Assembly: GCA_017474385.1 (NCBI GenBank)
Contig: JAFVHU010000052.1
Span: forward strand, 1 to 51,991
DNA: 51,991 nt
From: Afipia sp.
GTDB lineage: Bacteria; Pseudomonadota; Alphaproteobacteria; Rhizobiales; Xanthobacteraceae
Reading direction: 5' to 3'
A model generated the notes under the pieces. That model did no database searches and was not told the DNA's origin. It saw only the letters and a list, made by a program, of their open reading frames with translations. This document shows, piece after piece, positions 34,758 to 43,042 of this stretch. The number at the start of each line of letters is the position of its first letter. Within the stretch, counting starts at the first letter, position 1. Both the position numbers and the translations under genes were made by a program.

Positions 34758-35705
34758 ATCACGGTACCGGTGTTTTCTCACAATTGCTGTCCTGGCGATA
34801 ACGTTATGTTTCGCGTTTCCAAGCTCAGCACAGCGCAGCGCGCTGGATCTCGCGCAGGCAGGATTCCTGGCAAAGGATCGCCGCGAATATGGGGCGGCGA
34901 TCCGATTGTTCGACGACGCCCTCAAGCACGGTCTTCTTGACGACAAACAGCGCGGATTTCTCATGTACAGCCGCGGCGCATCGTTCGAAGCGCTTGGGTT
35001 TCGCGATCGAGCACTTGCCGATTTCGACGCGGCCGTCGCTCTTATTCCGGACTTCCCCAAGGTACATCTTTATCGCGGCGTCGTATTCGGCGACAAAGGT
35101 CAGTATCAGCAAGCCCTGCAGGACTTTCTGACTGCTTCCAAACTAGATCCGACGGATCCGCTTGTTTTCAATAATCTGGGAACGTTTATGAACGTTTGGG
35201 AGATTTCGATCGCGCGATCGAAAATTTCAGCCGCGCGATCAACCTTCGAATTGGCTATGCCGAAGCATACTACAATCGCGCCCACACTTTCGCATTGAAG
35301 CAACACAAGCTCCGCGCCCTCGCAGATTATGACAACGCGATAGAGCCTCAACCGCTGTTTTCTGATGCCTACGTCAATAGGGCCGTGTTGCATCTTACGC
35401 TTCGACACTTCAAAGCTGCATTGGACGATCTTGATACGGCGATCCGCTTGAATCCCAAGGATGTGACCGCGCTCACCAATAGGGCTACAATCAAGCTGGC
35501 ACTCGAAAAATACGATGACGCGCTTGCCGATTTGAGTGCCGCCCTGCAACTCAACCTAGGAAATGCAGCGCTTTATCTTGGCAGAGGAAGAGAAAATCTG
35601 TTTGCCGGAGCCCTTGATAACAGCATCGCTGACTTCAAGATAGCGGTGCGGCTCCGTCCATCCAACCCTTATCCGGCAATCTGGTCGCACATCGCGCGGG
35701 TTCAC
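34741..35705 (+). pseudogene. TPR-repeat protein, frameshifted and 3'-truncated
   Basis: Signal peptide (FLTIAVLAITLCFAFPSSAQ) and then TPR units: ALADFDAAVALIPDFPKVHL, YQQALQDFLTASKLDPTDPL, then in a second frame GDFDRAIENFSRAINLRIGY, ALADYDNAIE, ALDDLDTAIRLNPKDVTAL and ALADLSAALQLN. The frame changes at a GGG run (35178-35180): one more G would restore LGNVYERLGDFD. The repeats end near 35705, where the DNA switches to a piece of a P-type ATPase on the other strand, so the 3' end is lost. Confidence 0.75.
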
Positions 35706-35975
35706 AAGGGCGACGTCGGCGCCGCCCCCCATCGCGATGCCAACGTCGGCGGCGGCCAGCGCCGACGCGTCGTTGATGCCGTCGCCTACCTTGGCAACGG
35801 ACCAGCCCTCCCTCCGCAAACGCCCGACGATTCGCTGCTTGTCCTCGGGCAGCAGGTCGGATTCGACGTCGATCCCAACTGCCCGCCGATCGCCTCCGCC
35901 GTCCGGCCGTTATCGCCGGTCAGCATCAGGGTGCGTATTCCCGCGTCCGCTAGAAGCTTGAGTCCACTTTCCTGC
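35697..35975 (-). pseudogene. Heavy-metal P-type ATPase fragment
   Basis: Two minus-strand frames together read [31 protein letters not shown], then [20 protein letters not shown] and [14 protein letters not shown], the hinge and phosphorylation-domain end of P1B-type (Cu/Cd/Zn) ATPases. One base is missing at a GGG run (CCC on plus at 35874-35876). The N-terminal two thirds and the C-terminal TM pair are absent. It abuts the truncated TPR gene. Confidence 0.75.
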
Positions 35976-36169
35976 ATCATACCCCTCCGCATGAAAGAGC
36001 GTGACATTGTGAAGCTTTTAGCAGGCGTCTGGCATCACGGACTTTCCATCAGCATCAGTCCATAGCCATTGCACCTTGTTGCTCGCCTAGCGAAGTCTAG
36101 GGTCTTCAGTCGCGCGCTGGAGAACTCATTTCCAGCATCGACGTCGCTCTTCACGAAACCGTGAGCTTG

Positions 36170-36195
36170 TAACCCGGCTGGTCGGCCTTGCGAAC
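36170..36195 (+). promoter_or_regulatory. SigF-type promoter of the CusF-like gene
   Basis: GTAACC-N16-CGAA, an exact match to the -35/-10 pattern known for Caulobacter SigF. It points to the CusF-like gene 45 bases downstream. The same pattern precedes the ECF sigma gene of this window. Confidence 0.75.
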
Positions 36196-36240
36196 TAGAG
36201 AGGTATTGGCGACGGATATCTGAAACAACAGGAGATATGT

Positions 36241-36627
36241 ATGAATGACGCCCACCACCCGACCCTGCGTGCCGTGCTTGCTTCGGCATTGATCAGCACA
36301 GCATTGACCTTGCCGGTAAGCGGCGCGCTGGCCCAGATGTCCGACATGAAGAAGATGCCGGGGATGAACGACTCCAAGATGAGCGACACGAAGAAGACAA
36401 AAACTGCGGACGCAACCGGCACGATCACGGCCCTGAATGCAGCGAACCACAAGATCACATTCGATCATGGTCCGATCCCCGCCATCGATTGGCCGGCAAT
36501 GAAGATGGAATTCGCGGTCGCTCCTTCGGTTGATCTTGCGAAGCTGAAGACGGGTGACAAGGTCAAATTCACCCTGAGCGGATCCGGCAGCACCTACACC
36601 GTACAATCGATCATTCCGGCGCCCTAG
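36241..36627 (+). CDS. CusF-like periplasmic copper-binding protein
   Basis: A 128-residue protein with a signal peptide (about 1-31), a Met/Lys-rich linker (MSDMKKMPGMNDSKMSDTKK) and an OB-fold CusF domain (about 57-126). All CusF ligands are in place: His76 in FDHGPI, Trp84, Met87 and Met89 in DWPAMKMEF. It binds Cu(I)/Ag(I) and hands it to an efflux pump. AGGAG precedes the ATG. A SigF-type promoter lies at 36170-36195. A second CusF-like protein, without the Trp, is at 51395-51700. Confidence 0.88.
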   Translation: MNDAHHPTLRAVLASALISTALTLPVSGALAQMSDMKKMPGMNDSKMSDTKKTKTADATGTITALNAANHKITFDHGPIPAIDWPAMKMEFAVAPSVDLAKLKTGDKVKFTLSGSGSTYTVQSIIPAP

Positions 36628-36640
36628 TCCAGGGCGCGAA

Positions 36641-36730
36641 CTCATTAGCACGCGGCCAAATGCAAATTGACGCGAGCTTGATGAAGGCAAGATATTTGGC
36701 CGCGACCTTGTCCTATCGGGTCGCGGCGCG
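36641..36730 (-). pseudogene. IS5-like transposase C-terminal remnant
   Basis: The minus strand reads AATR, stop, DKVAAKYLAFIKLASICIW, which matches the end of IS5-type transposases (ATRYDKLAxNYLAFIKLASIRIW) with the Tyr codon changed to TAG. Only about 30 codons are left. The rest of the gap from 36731 to 37433 has no recognisable gene; short frames there look random. Confidence 0.6.
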
Positions 36731-37433
36731 CCGACATTGCTTGCTCTGTTGAGGACCGTTCGATCAAGTTGCGCGGGGCTCGTTCGGGGGACGCAACCCG
36801 ATGGCAGCCCATTCAACGTCCGTGAGTTCATACCGCATGATTCAAGGCTCCGGTTTCGGCGCTTGAATCACGTCCAAACCGATGCCTTCAGCCTGCAAAA
36901 CCGGACAACCGGCATTTCCGAGATTACCCGCTAACCGGACACGCTGCGGACATGAATGATCCGAAGCGGACGTCCTCTCAATTACCGCGCGGAACGACAG
37001 TCTTCGGGCCAGCGCGATAAGCGTGGGATTTGTTGGCTTTGATCCCTGCGCGTACATATCGCCACCGCTGCCGATTTGCTGCGTCGTGGGGGCAACACTC
37101 GATTTTGGGCCGCCCACATACTGCTAAACCATGCGGGATACAGTCAGGACTGGCGTGATGAGTGCGACAGTCATGATTTTTCTCCGGTCTTTACTCGAAA
37201 GTGGCACTGGCAGGTTACTGCTCCTGTTGCATCGATCTTCATCAAGGAGGCGTGAGAATGCCTCGTTTTTAGGCTTCTGTAAAATCGTCCTTCCAGCGAC
37301 ACAGGCGAGAGCCGCGTCTCCACTTCAATGAAAATTGATCTCAAATCAGTCCCTTAGCTGACCGTCTCGGCTGGTGGCACGCGATTTGCGACGCGTGGCG
37401 CACGATTGATCCGACACTGCCGAGGAAAAGGAC

Positions 37434-37961
37434 ATGCGAGCGTTCCTAATTGCTGCCGTCGTATCGATGGCGCTAACCGTTACATCGGCTTCCGCGACCG
37501 TAATTATCAGCGATGACGTCGGCGGTAAGATGCAGGACTACACAACGCACTTCCGTCAGGTGCGCGACTCCGGTGAGCCCGTCGTCATTTCCGGCACATG
37601 CGTTTCGGCCTGCACAATGGTGCTCGGATTCGTCCCAAGCGACCGAATCTGCGCTACCGATAAAGCGGTGCTTGGTTTCCATGCCGCATGGATGTTCGAT
37701 AACTCCGGCAAACGCGTCGTCAGCGCGTCCGGGACGCAAGATCTAATGAATACCTATCCAGCTCCTGTGCGCGCCTGGATCGCACGGCAGGGCGGGTTGA
37801 CCCCAAAAATGATGTACCTGCGAGGTCGTGATCTCGCCACCATTGTTGCGCCCTGCAATCGCTCACGCGCGGCATCTGTTTCACGCGCGAAGCGCTTCGG
37901 CGGCGTTCGTCAAGATGCCGAAACAAACACGCCTCGCGCCAGTTCTGACGCGCGACGGTGA
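37434..37961 (+). CDS. Periplasmic protein of unknown function (ClpP-like fold suspected)
   Basis: A 175-residue protein with a signal peptide (LIAAVVSMALTVTSASA). The middle (EPVVISGTCVSACTMVLGFV, then VLGFHAAWMFD) resembles the COG3904-type periplasmic proteins with a ClpP-like fold, where the Ser in the SACT segment is the candidate nucleophile. The last 40 residues are Arg/Ser-rich and look unlike the family, so the 3' end may be frameshifted. AGGA precedes the ATG. No role is known. Confidence 0.65.
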   Translation: MRAFLIAAVVSMALTVTSASATVIISDDVGGKMQDYTTHFRQVRDSGEPVVISGTCVSACTMVLGFVPSDRICATDKAVLGFHAAWMFDNSGKRVVSASGTQDLMNTYPAPVRAWIARQGGLTPKMMYLRGRDLATIVAPCNRSRAASVSRAKRFGGVRQDAETNTPRASSDARR

Positions 37962-38127
37962 GTAACTCGCAGTACCGGGCCCCCAGATTGCGCCATCGTA
38001 CATGCTTGCTCATTCGTCCTTGCCGCCAAGAGCGAAAAGCCCATTGGAGCTTGCATAACATCGGCGCTCCTTCGAACTGCCACCATGCTGGCCAGACCTG
38101 CGAGAGCCCGGCACATCCGTCAGTGTC

Positions 38128-38397
38128 TCATTCGGATTGCTTAGGTGATCTGGTGCCGTGCTTCATGCACATGAACATCATCATCATGCACGGCAGAAAT
38201 GCCACGAGGGGAAGTAATCCCGCTGCGGCCAGCCAGTTCCAGTTCAGCACAACTGCGGCGACGGTCCCAATACCTAGCAGAAGATACAGCACCAAGCGGT
38301 GTCGAGCGAAATACCTGCTAACTTTATTGGGGAATGGACCGGCCGCGTCAGCGGACGTCGCTTTGTGTTGAGGCAAATTACGATCAAGCAGCGTCAT
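38128..38397 (-). CDS. Small DUF2933-like membrane protein
   Basis: An 89-residue protein with a soluble N-terminus and a hairpin of two TM helices (LVLYLLLGIGTVAAVVLNW and LAAAGLLPLVAFLPCMMMMFM), ending in CMKHG. The HRLVLYLL...CMMMMFMCMKHG pattern is typical of DUF2933 proteins that accompany copper-resistance genes; Cys, Met and His near the end could bind metal. ATG 38397 has AGGA just upstream. Confidence 0.75.
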   Translation of the reverse strand: MTLLDRNLPQHKATSADAAGPFPNKVSRYFARHRLVLYLLLGIGTVAAVVLNWNWLAAAGLLPLVAFLPCMMMMFMCMKHGTRSPKQSE

Positions 38398-38546
38398 AGG
38401 ATTCCTCAGTCTTCTGGTGAACGAAGGGATACGCCACCCCCTCCCGGCTGCAGGGATAACCCTAATCCGCAGCCGGGTTTCAATGAATGCTCGCCGACGC
38501 CGCTTGTGCAACTCGGGCCGCGCGCGTCATTGCGCCTAGTTACCCG

Positions 38547-38783
38547 TTATCGAGGCGTCGCAGCACGCTGGTGGTGCCGCACTTTCCTAGGGACCTGCAC
38601 TTGCGGTGTCGTGCGCGGCTCCCAGGCAAATATTGAACTCTGGGCGCTACCGACCGCGGTGCTCGACCTGGCCTCATTTGGCCAATACCGCTTGTCGGAA
38701 ATTGTCGCGCCAGCGTAGGCCGATGCCGACATCGCAAAAATTGGCAGGGCGAGCGAAATTGCAAAAAGGAGTTTGGTTGACAT
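38547..38783 (-). CDS. Small secreted protein, paralogue of the one at 41348
   Basis: A 78-residue protein. Signal peptide (LLFAISLALPIFAMSASAYA), then GATISDKRYWPNEARSS, which matches GETITSKSYWPSEARRT of the protein at 41348-41614. After about residue 45 the two differ, and this copy may be frameshifted near its end. GGAG precedes the ATG in both. A SigF-type promoter lies 52 bases upstream, so it is probably part of the local stress regulon. Function unknown. Confidence 0.65.
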   Translation of the reverse strand: MSTKLLFAISLALPIFAMSASAYAGATISDKRYWPNEARSSTAVGSAQSSIFAWEPRTTPQVQVPRKVRHHQRAATPR

Positions 38784-38834
38784 GGTCCGGCTCCATCATC
38801 TTGGAAGCGCGCCATGTGCGCTTCTAACAATGAG

Positions 38835-38860
38835 TTCGGAACAGGTTGTTTGCCGGTTAC
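38835..38860 (-). promoter_or_regulatory. SigF-type promoter of the small secreted protein (copy 1)
   Basis: On the minus strand GTAACC-N16-CGAA, exact spacing. It drives the gene starting at 38783. The surrounding 130 bases are similar to those at the copy near 41663. Confidence 0.75.
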
Positions 38861-38900
38861 AGGCTCACGCCGATGTGAAGCTGCCTGACCTGTCCCACTA

Positions 38901-38990
38901 CTAGCGCAAAGGCACTCCCAATGCTGCGCCTACTAAGGTGCACAGCACAATTTTTGGCTCCTGCACTTGGCACTTCGCCGCTAAACCGAA
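38901..38990 (-). pseudogene. nrsF 3'-end remnant
   Basis: The minus strand reads IVLCTLVGAALGVPLR then stop, against IALCTLAGAALGPRVLRW at the end of the intact NrsF. A SDDFGL segment just upstream may match CTDDSLPF. The rest of the gene is gone. It shows that the unit nrsF-small secreted protein was duplicated and one copy decayed. Confidence 0.65.
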
Positions 38991-39049
38991 ATCGTCTGAC
39001 GCCTTCTGTAGGCTCTAATACAAGTTTCGACTATCGTGTAGAATTCACG

Positions 39050-40330
39050 TCACTTGATCGTAAAGGGTATGATGAGGTCGCTGGCAAACGTCCATTGCGA
39101 ACTCTTCGTTCCTCCGCCGAATGGCGTGGTGTTGTTCAAGGACGCGTCGTAGCGAATCTCGGGCCTGATAACGAGGCCTTCGATTTGTTTTGGGACCGGA
39201 GGCTTGATGGCAAGTCCGACCGTCAGCGCACCGTAGGTCGTCGGTCCGCCGCTGATCGCTACACCCAACGGGTTACCGTGTACAATTCGGACAAAATCCA
39301 GATTGCCGGGGAAAGAGGCGACGAAGAAGCCGTTATTGTCGCGCCAGATTTCTCCGCGGCCAGTGATCTTGAGCCAATCGTTGATCGCATAGGTCGCGTA
39401 TTGGGCCACACCGTAGCCTGTCGCGTTAAACCCATCATCACGAATGTAGTTCATGTCCGTCGTCAGGGTCAGCTTGTCGGTTGCCTTCCAGACGACGGTC
39501 ACATCATTGAGATAACGTAGAGCCGTGTTGGGATTGACGCCGGCAAGTACAACAGAGGACACATTGGGGTTTTCCGGACCGATATGGGTGGTTGCAGCTA
39601 CGGTCAATGCACCGTCCAGCAAATTCAGGCCGAAACCGCCATGGAACGCCGCGGCCCTGTTGTTGTCACCGCAATTGAAGCAATTAAAGCGGTTGCCGAA
39701 GGTCGTGTTCACGCCGGTGTCAACGCCTAGATAAATATCAAGCATTGGATTGACGTGCGTGGTCGCCATCACGCCTGTATGCTTGAACGGGATGCCGAAA
39801 TTGAAGATGTACGAATGGGAGTAGAGCGCATTGTCGGGCGCGTAAATGACCTCGGCGCCTTCCAACGTCACCATTTGTCCGACCTTTAGATCGATGCCAC
39901 CCGTGGTCAGCCACGGCAGATGAAAAAGTGCGTGCGCCTCGACGATGTCGAACTGATTGCGGCCGCTGATGGACTGATCGAACTCACCCAGGAAATGCGT
40001 ATAGCGCGCGTCCGAACCATACATCGCCTGGAACTTGAAGCCAAAATCGTATCCGGTGGCTTTCTGATCGAGGGGACGCTGCACCGTCAGCAATGCCTGA
40101 TTCAAGAAAGCCGAATTGGCCTTATCCGTGAAGAGCTGGCCAAAATTCGTGACGGCGGGATTATTCGCATTGCCCGAAGCACCGACTTCCACGTGACCGG
40201 TTATGGTCAACGTATCCCACCAGGAGGGCGCGGGCGGAGGGGCTTTGACAGCCTTCAAAGGCACATCCGCGGCGTTGGCGGCCGTCGCAGCTGCGAATGC
40301 CATTACCGCAGATGTGATGACCTTTTTCAT
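39050..40330 (-). CDS. Outer-membrane beta-barrel porin-like protein
   Basis: A 426-residue protein. Signal peptide (KKVITSAVMAFAAATAANAAD), Pro-rich spacer, then a beta-barrel with many alternating strands and aromatic girdles (WWDTLTITGHVEVGASGN, ATGYDFGFKFQAMYGSDARY, VVWKATDKLTLTTDMNYI, WLKITGRGEIWRDNNGFFV). It resembles the BBP2/OmpL-like porin group with 14-18 strands. ATG 40330 is preferred over the frame start at 40468, which would add a non-signal extension. Possible role in metal or solute passage; unknown. Confidence 0.8.
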   Translation of the reverse strand: MKKVITSAVMAFAAATAANAADVPLKAVKAPPPAPSWWDTLTITGHVEVGASGNANNPAVTNFGQLFTDKANSAFLNQALLTVQRPLDQKATGYDFGFKFQAMYGSDARYTHFLGEFDQSISGRNQFDIVEAHALFHLPWLTTGGIDLKVGQMVTLEGAEVIYAPDNALYSHSYIFNFGIPFKHTGVMATTHVNPMLDIYLGVDTGVNTTFGNRFNCFNCGDNNRAAAFHGGFGLNLLDGALTVAATTHIGPENPNVSSVVLAGVNPNTALRYLNDVTVVWKATDKLTLTTDMNYIRDDGFNATGYGVAQYATYAINDWLKITGRGEIWRDNNGFFVASFPGNLDFVRIVHGNPLGVAISGGPTTYGALTVGLAIKPPVPKQIEGLVIRPEIRYDASLNNTTPFGGGTKSSQWTFASDLIIPFTIK

Positions 40331-40745
40331 TGTGAGCCCCCGCCATACAGCCATAAATGAGCCCCTCGCCATTGAGTGACCCCTCGCCACCGATCGATTG
40401 AACGCCGCCAAAACTTTCGCGACAGGAACAGAGTCGATCACACGTGCACAGAATTTATTGCGCTGCATATGAAACGTCGCAAGGCAGCCAATTTAGCAGG
40501 TTAGCGGCAATTGCAGACTTATTGATCATCCTCGGGAAAGATATTTTCGATCTTTCCAGCATGTTGCAATTCGGACACGATTATTCGTCCGTCGCCGCTT
40601 CTGGTTTGGTGCGTTGTCTGCTTGAGAAGCTGCCCAACGAATGGAAGCCTGGCTACGACTCTGAGCGGCCCCAACAGTTCGGAGAGAGCGGTAGTAGTGA
40701 AAACGATAAGCAGCAGGTTGAGCGGCTCAGAGAACCTAAAGTTTG
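40331..40745. other. Gap between porin and XRE regulator
   Basis: About 415 bases. A plus-strand frame (40444-41004) runs through it but it overlaps the XRE gene antisense and has no family look. It should hold the porin promoter; none is clear. Confidence 0.35.
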
Positions 40746-41207
40746 CTATCTTGAGAAAGGAGCTCTTGCAGCGGACGGTTCCTCGCCGACGCTCGCGTTT
40801 TTCCAGGCGTCGATCTCACGCAGCAGTTCTGGTCCGGACCAGATAACGGTGCCATCATCCTCCATGATGAACGCGATAAGACGGGTCATGGTTTCCCTCA
40901 GTCGAGCGGCGCTTTTCAAGGCGCTTTTGTTGTTTGGATGTCGCTCGGAGCGCACGACGAAGCTGTCGACGGACGCAGAGGGATCGTCGACGTCGTCGGC
41001 ATAGAGCAGCGTCACAGGGCCAAACTCTGACCGCTGCTTCCAAAGACGCAACAGTTCTTCACAGGCAAGCTCGACGGCAAGCGGCACCGGCCTGTGCTCA
41101 CTTTCCCAATACTGAACGGCGCCGCGACTGAGCCCGAGCTTTTCCCCGGCTTCGACCTGCGTGTATCCCAATTTCCTCCGCCACTTCTTGAAGCCCCACA
41201 GGTCCAT
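40746..41207 (-). CDS. XRE-family HTH regulator
   Basis: A 153-residue protein with an N-terminal helix-turn-helix of the Cro/CI type (about residues 1-55: FKKWRRKLGYTQVEAGEKLG, SRGAVQYWESEHRPVP). The C-terminal part (about 75-153) is a small domain of unknown function. ATG 41207 gives the usual start close to the HTH. It sits between the two SigF-dependent small secreted protein genes, possibly an insertion into that duplicated region. Confidence 0.75.
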   Translation of the reverse strand: MDLWGFKKWRRKLGYTQVEAGEKLGLSRGAVQYWESEHRPVPLAVELACEELLRLWKQRSEFGPVTLLYADDVDDPSASVDSFVVRSERHPNNKSALKSAARLRETMTRLIAFIMEDDGTVIWSGPELLREIDAWKNASVGEEPSAARAPFSR

Positions 41208-41347
41208 AACGTCATCCTGGAATTGCAACAGAGGAAAATTCCGAAGCGACGGCAATCCACGAGCGGTATTCTGCGTCGACTCACTGGCAGTTCATTTAGT
41301 CAGTGGGAGCAGTTGGATTAAGGCCAAGTCATTTCTCGTGGCGCGAT

Positions 41348-41614
41348 TCACCAGGGAGATTTCGGACCTCCATGATAGCGCGGGAAAGATCCACCGTCGT
41401 TCGTATTCGGCGTGGGCTGCAGACGTGAAGCACCTCGGTCGTAAGCGAACGCAGAGCTTGGGTTGTTTTGCGGGGTGGTGACCCCAACTACGGTCCGCCT
41501 AGCCTCACTCGGCCAATAGCTCTTGCTTGTGATCGTCTCGCCCGCGTGGGCCGATGCAGCTATTGCCACCAACGGCAACGAAAGCGCGATCTTAAGAAGA
41601 TGTTTCGTTAGCAT
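41348..41614 (-). CDS. Small secreted protein, downstream of nrsF
   Basis: An 88-residue protein. Signal peptide (LLKIALSLPLVAIAASAHA), then GETITSKSYWPSEARRT and a low-complexity tail rich in Pro, Asn, Gly and Ser. No Cys or His cluster for metal. GGAG lies six bases before the ATG at 41614. It has its own SigF-type promoter 49 bases upstream, placing it in the regulon of the sigma factor two genes away. Paralogue at 38547-38783. Function unknown. Confidence 0.72.
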   Translation of the reverse strand: MLTKHLLKIALSLPLVAIAASAHAGETITSKSYWPSEARRTVVGVTTPQNNPSSAFAYDRGASRLQPTPNTNDGGSFPRYHGGPKSPW

Positions 41615-41662
41615 GTCCGGCTCCATTGTTGGAAGCGCGTGAAGTGCGCTTCTGATAGTGAG

Positions 41663-41688
41663 TTCGGAGCAAACCGTCGGCCGGTTAC
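41663..41688 (-). promoter_or_regulatory. SigF-type promoter of the small secreted protein (copy 2)
   Basis: On the minus strand GTAACC-N16-CGAA, exact spacing, between the nrsF stop and the small gene at 41614. Confidence 0.75.
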
Positions 41689-41727
41689 AGGCTCACGCTG
41701 ACGTGAAGCTGCCTGCACAAAGGTCCT

Positions 41728-42369
41728 TTACCAGCGCAATACGCGCGGTCCCAGTGCTGCGCCTGCTAACGTGCACAGCGCAATCGTGCCGCCGTACCAG
41801 ACCGCAACAAACGGCAATGAATCGTCGGTGCAATGAAGTGCATAAGCCATCGCGCTCACGCCGCCGGCAATGAGACCAGCGACAGCACCTGTACGCGCTA
41901 GGTTCGTGGGCGCAGCTCTTCGTACCGCCGCGACAATGATGGCGAAGGGCACGATCGCGATAATCGGAATGGAGAGCAGGCATTCAAGCCACTGATCTCC
42001 CATGACCATCTCGTCCCAATGCGAGCTTGGCGCGAGCCCAAGGCTGATTGCTGCGAGCAGCACGATCGCCGCGAACGGCATCATGATCCGAATTGACGAG
42101 GTTCGTCGTTCCCCACCTGGCCGCGCCAGCCGCACTAAATAGATCGACGAGACGCCAACCGCACCGGCCGTAAATGCGAGCTTCAGGACAAGAAACGTCA
42201 ACGCGCGAGCCGTCATGAGGTCTGCGCGGATCCCTAGTCCGGCGAGCATGAGGCCGAGCGCCACTGCCGCTGCGGCTAAGAGCGCAATGCCCATCGTCCA
42301 GTTCACCAGCCGACGATCGACCGGCTCAATGCGCGTACTGAGTGCAGCAACCAGATCGTCCGTCTTCAT
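41728..42369 (-). CDS. nrsF: NrsF-type anti-sigma factor (DUF1109)
   Basis: A 213-residue inner-membrane protein with six TM helices and a short cytoplasmic N-terminus (MKTDDLVAALSTRIEPVDRR) that binds the sigma factor. The NrsF signature HCTDDSLPFVAVWYG is present. Cys130 and Cys180 sit almost exactly where I recall the two functional Cys of Caulobacter NrsF (about 131 and 181), which are needed to sense heavy metals. ATG overlaps the sigma-factor stop (ATGA), so the pair is coupled. Confidence 0.9.
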   Translation of the reverse strand: MKTDDLVAALSTRIEPVDRRLVNWTMGIALLAAAAVALGLMLAGLGIRADLMTARALTFLVLKLAFTAGAVGVSSIYLVRLARPGGERRTSSIRIMMPFAAIVLLAAISLGLAPSSHWDEMVMGDQWLECLLSIPIIAIVPFAIIVAAVRRAAPTNLARTGAVAGLIAGGVSAMAYALHCTDDSLPFVAVWYGGTIALCTLAGAALGPRVLRW

Positions 42370-42923
42370 GACTTGGCCTCCTGAGCAATCAAGACCGCCA
42401 GTGCCTTAAGCCCGCGGTGGACGTTTACTTTTACGCCCGACACCGAAAGTCCACACCTCTGCGCAGCCTCGGCTGTGCTCAATCCGTCGAGTTTCACAGC
42501 TTGGATGGCACATTGCATGTTTTTCGGCAGCCTCTCCATCAGCCGCCTGATGTCGTATGTGCTCTCGGCGTCGCTATGATCGTCGTGTGCCATGGCCTCG
42601 TCGGCCTCATCGATCGGCACATCGGTAAGCGACGCGCGGGTCCGGCGTAGGAAATCGACCAGCTTGTAGCGCGCGATGGCATGCACCCAGGGCGTCAACA
42701 GCTCGTCCGGGTTATAGGTGTGACGTTTGATATGGATCGCCAACACAGCCTCCTGAACCAGATCCTCGGCCTCTGCCGCGCCTCTTCCAATATTCGCAAG
42801 TTTGCCTTTGTAATACGCGCGCAGACGGCGGCTCAGTCGCTCTAACAGTGCGCGATGCGAGGCCGCGTCGCCATCCAGGCTGGCAAGCATCAGTGTCTTG
42901 AGTTCTATTTCGTGGGTCGTCAT
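42366..42923 (-). CDS. sigF: ECF sigma factor, SigF type
   Basis: A 185-residue ECF sigma factor. Region 2 (RLRAYYKGKLANIG, AEDLVQEAVLAIHIKRHTY, TPWVHAIARYKLVDFLRR) and region 4 (RLPKNMQCAIQAVKLDGLS, TAEAAQRCGLSVSGVKVNVH) are complete. It is coupled to nrsF and preceded by a SigF-type promoter at 42944-42969, indicating autoregulation. In Caulobacter the homologous pair responds to chromium, cadmium and copper stress; here the neighbours are copper genes. Confidence 0.92.
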   Translation of the reverse strand: MTTHEIELKTLMLASLDGDAASHRALLERLSRRLRAYYKGKLANIGRGAAEAEDLVQEAVLAIHIKRHTYNPDELLTPWVHAIARYKLVDFLRRTRASLTDVPIDEADEAMAHDDHSDAESTYDIRRLMERLPKNMQCAIQAVKLDGLSTAEAAQRCGLSVSGVKVNVHRGLKALAVLIAQEAKS

Positions 42924-42943
42924 GCTTGCACTATCTCTATGAG

Positions 42944-42969
42944 TTCGCTGATCCAGCCGGTTTGGTTAC
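42944..42969 (-). promoter_or_regulatory. SigF-type promoter of sigF-nrsF
   Basis: On the minus strand GTAACC-N16-CGAA, exact match and spacing, 21 bases upstream of the sigF start codon. Autoregulation is expected for this family. Confidence 0.8.
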
Positions 42970-43042
42970 AGTCGACAGCGCCTGGATCGAAAAATCCTCG
43001 GCCCGTTGCCCTGCCGCCGTGAATTGATGGGCTTGGAGCCGA

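Noticed and set aside
40444-41004. 186-codon plus-strand frame
   Set aside because: It is antisense to the XRE regulator over half its length, has no ribosome site and no family resemblance.
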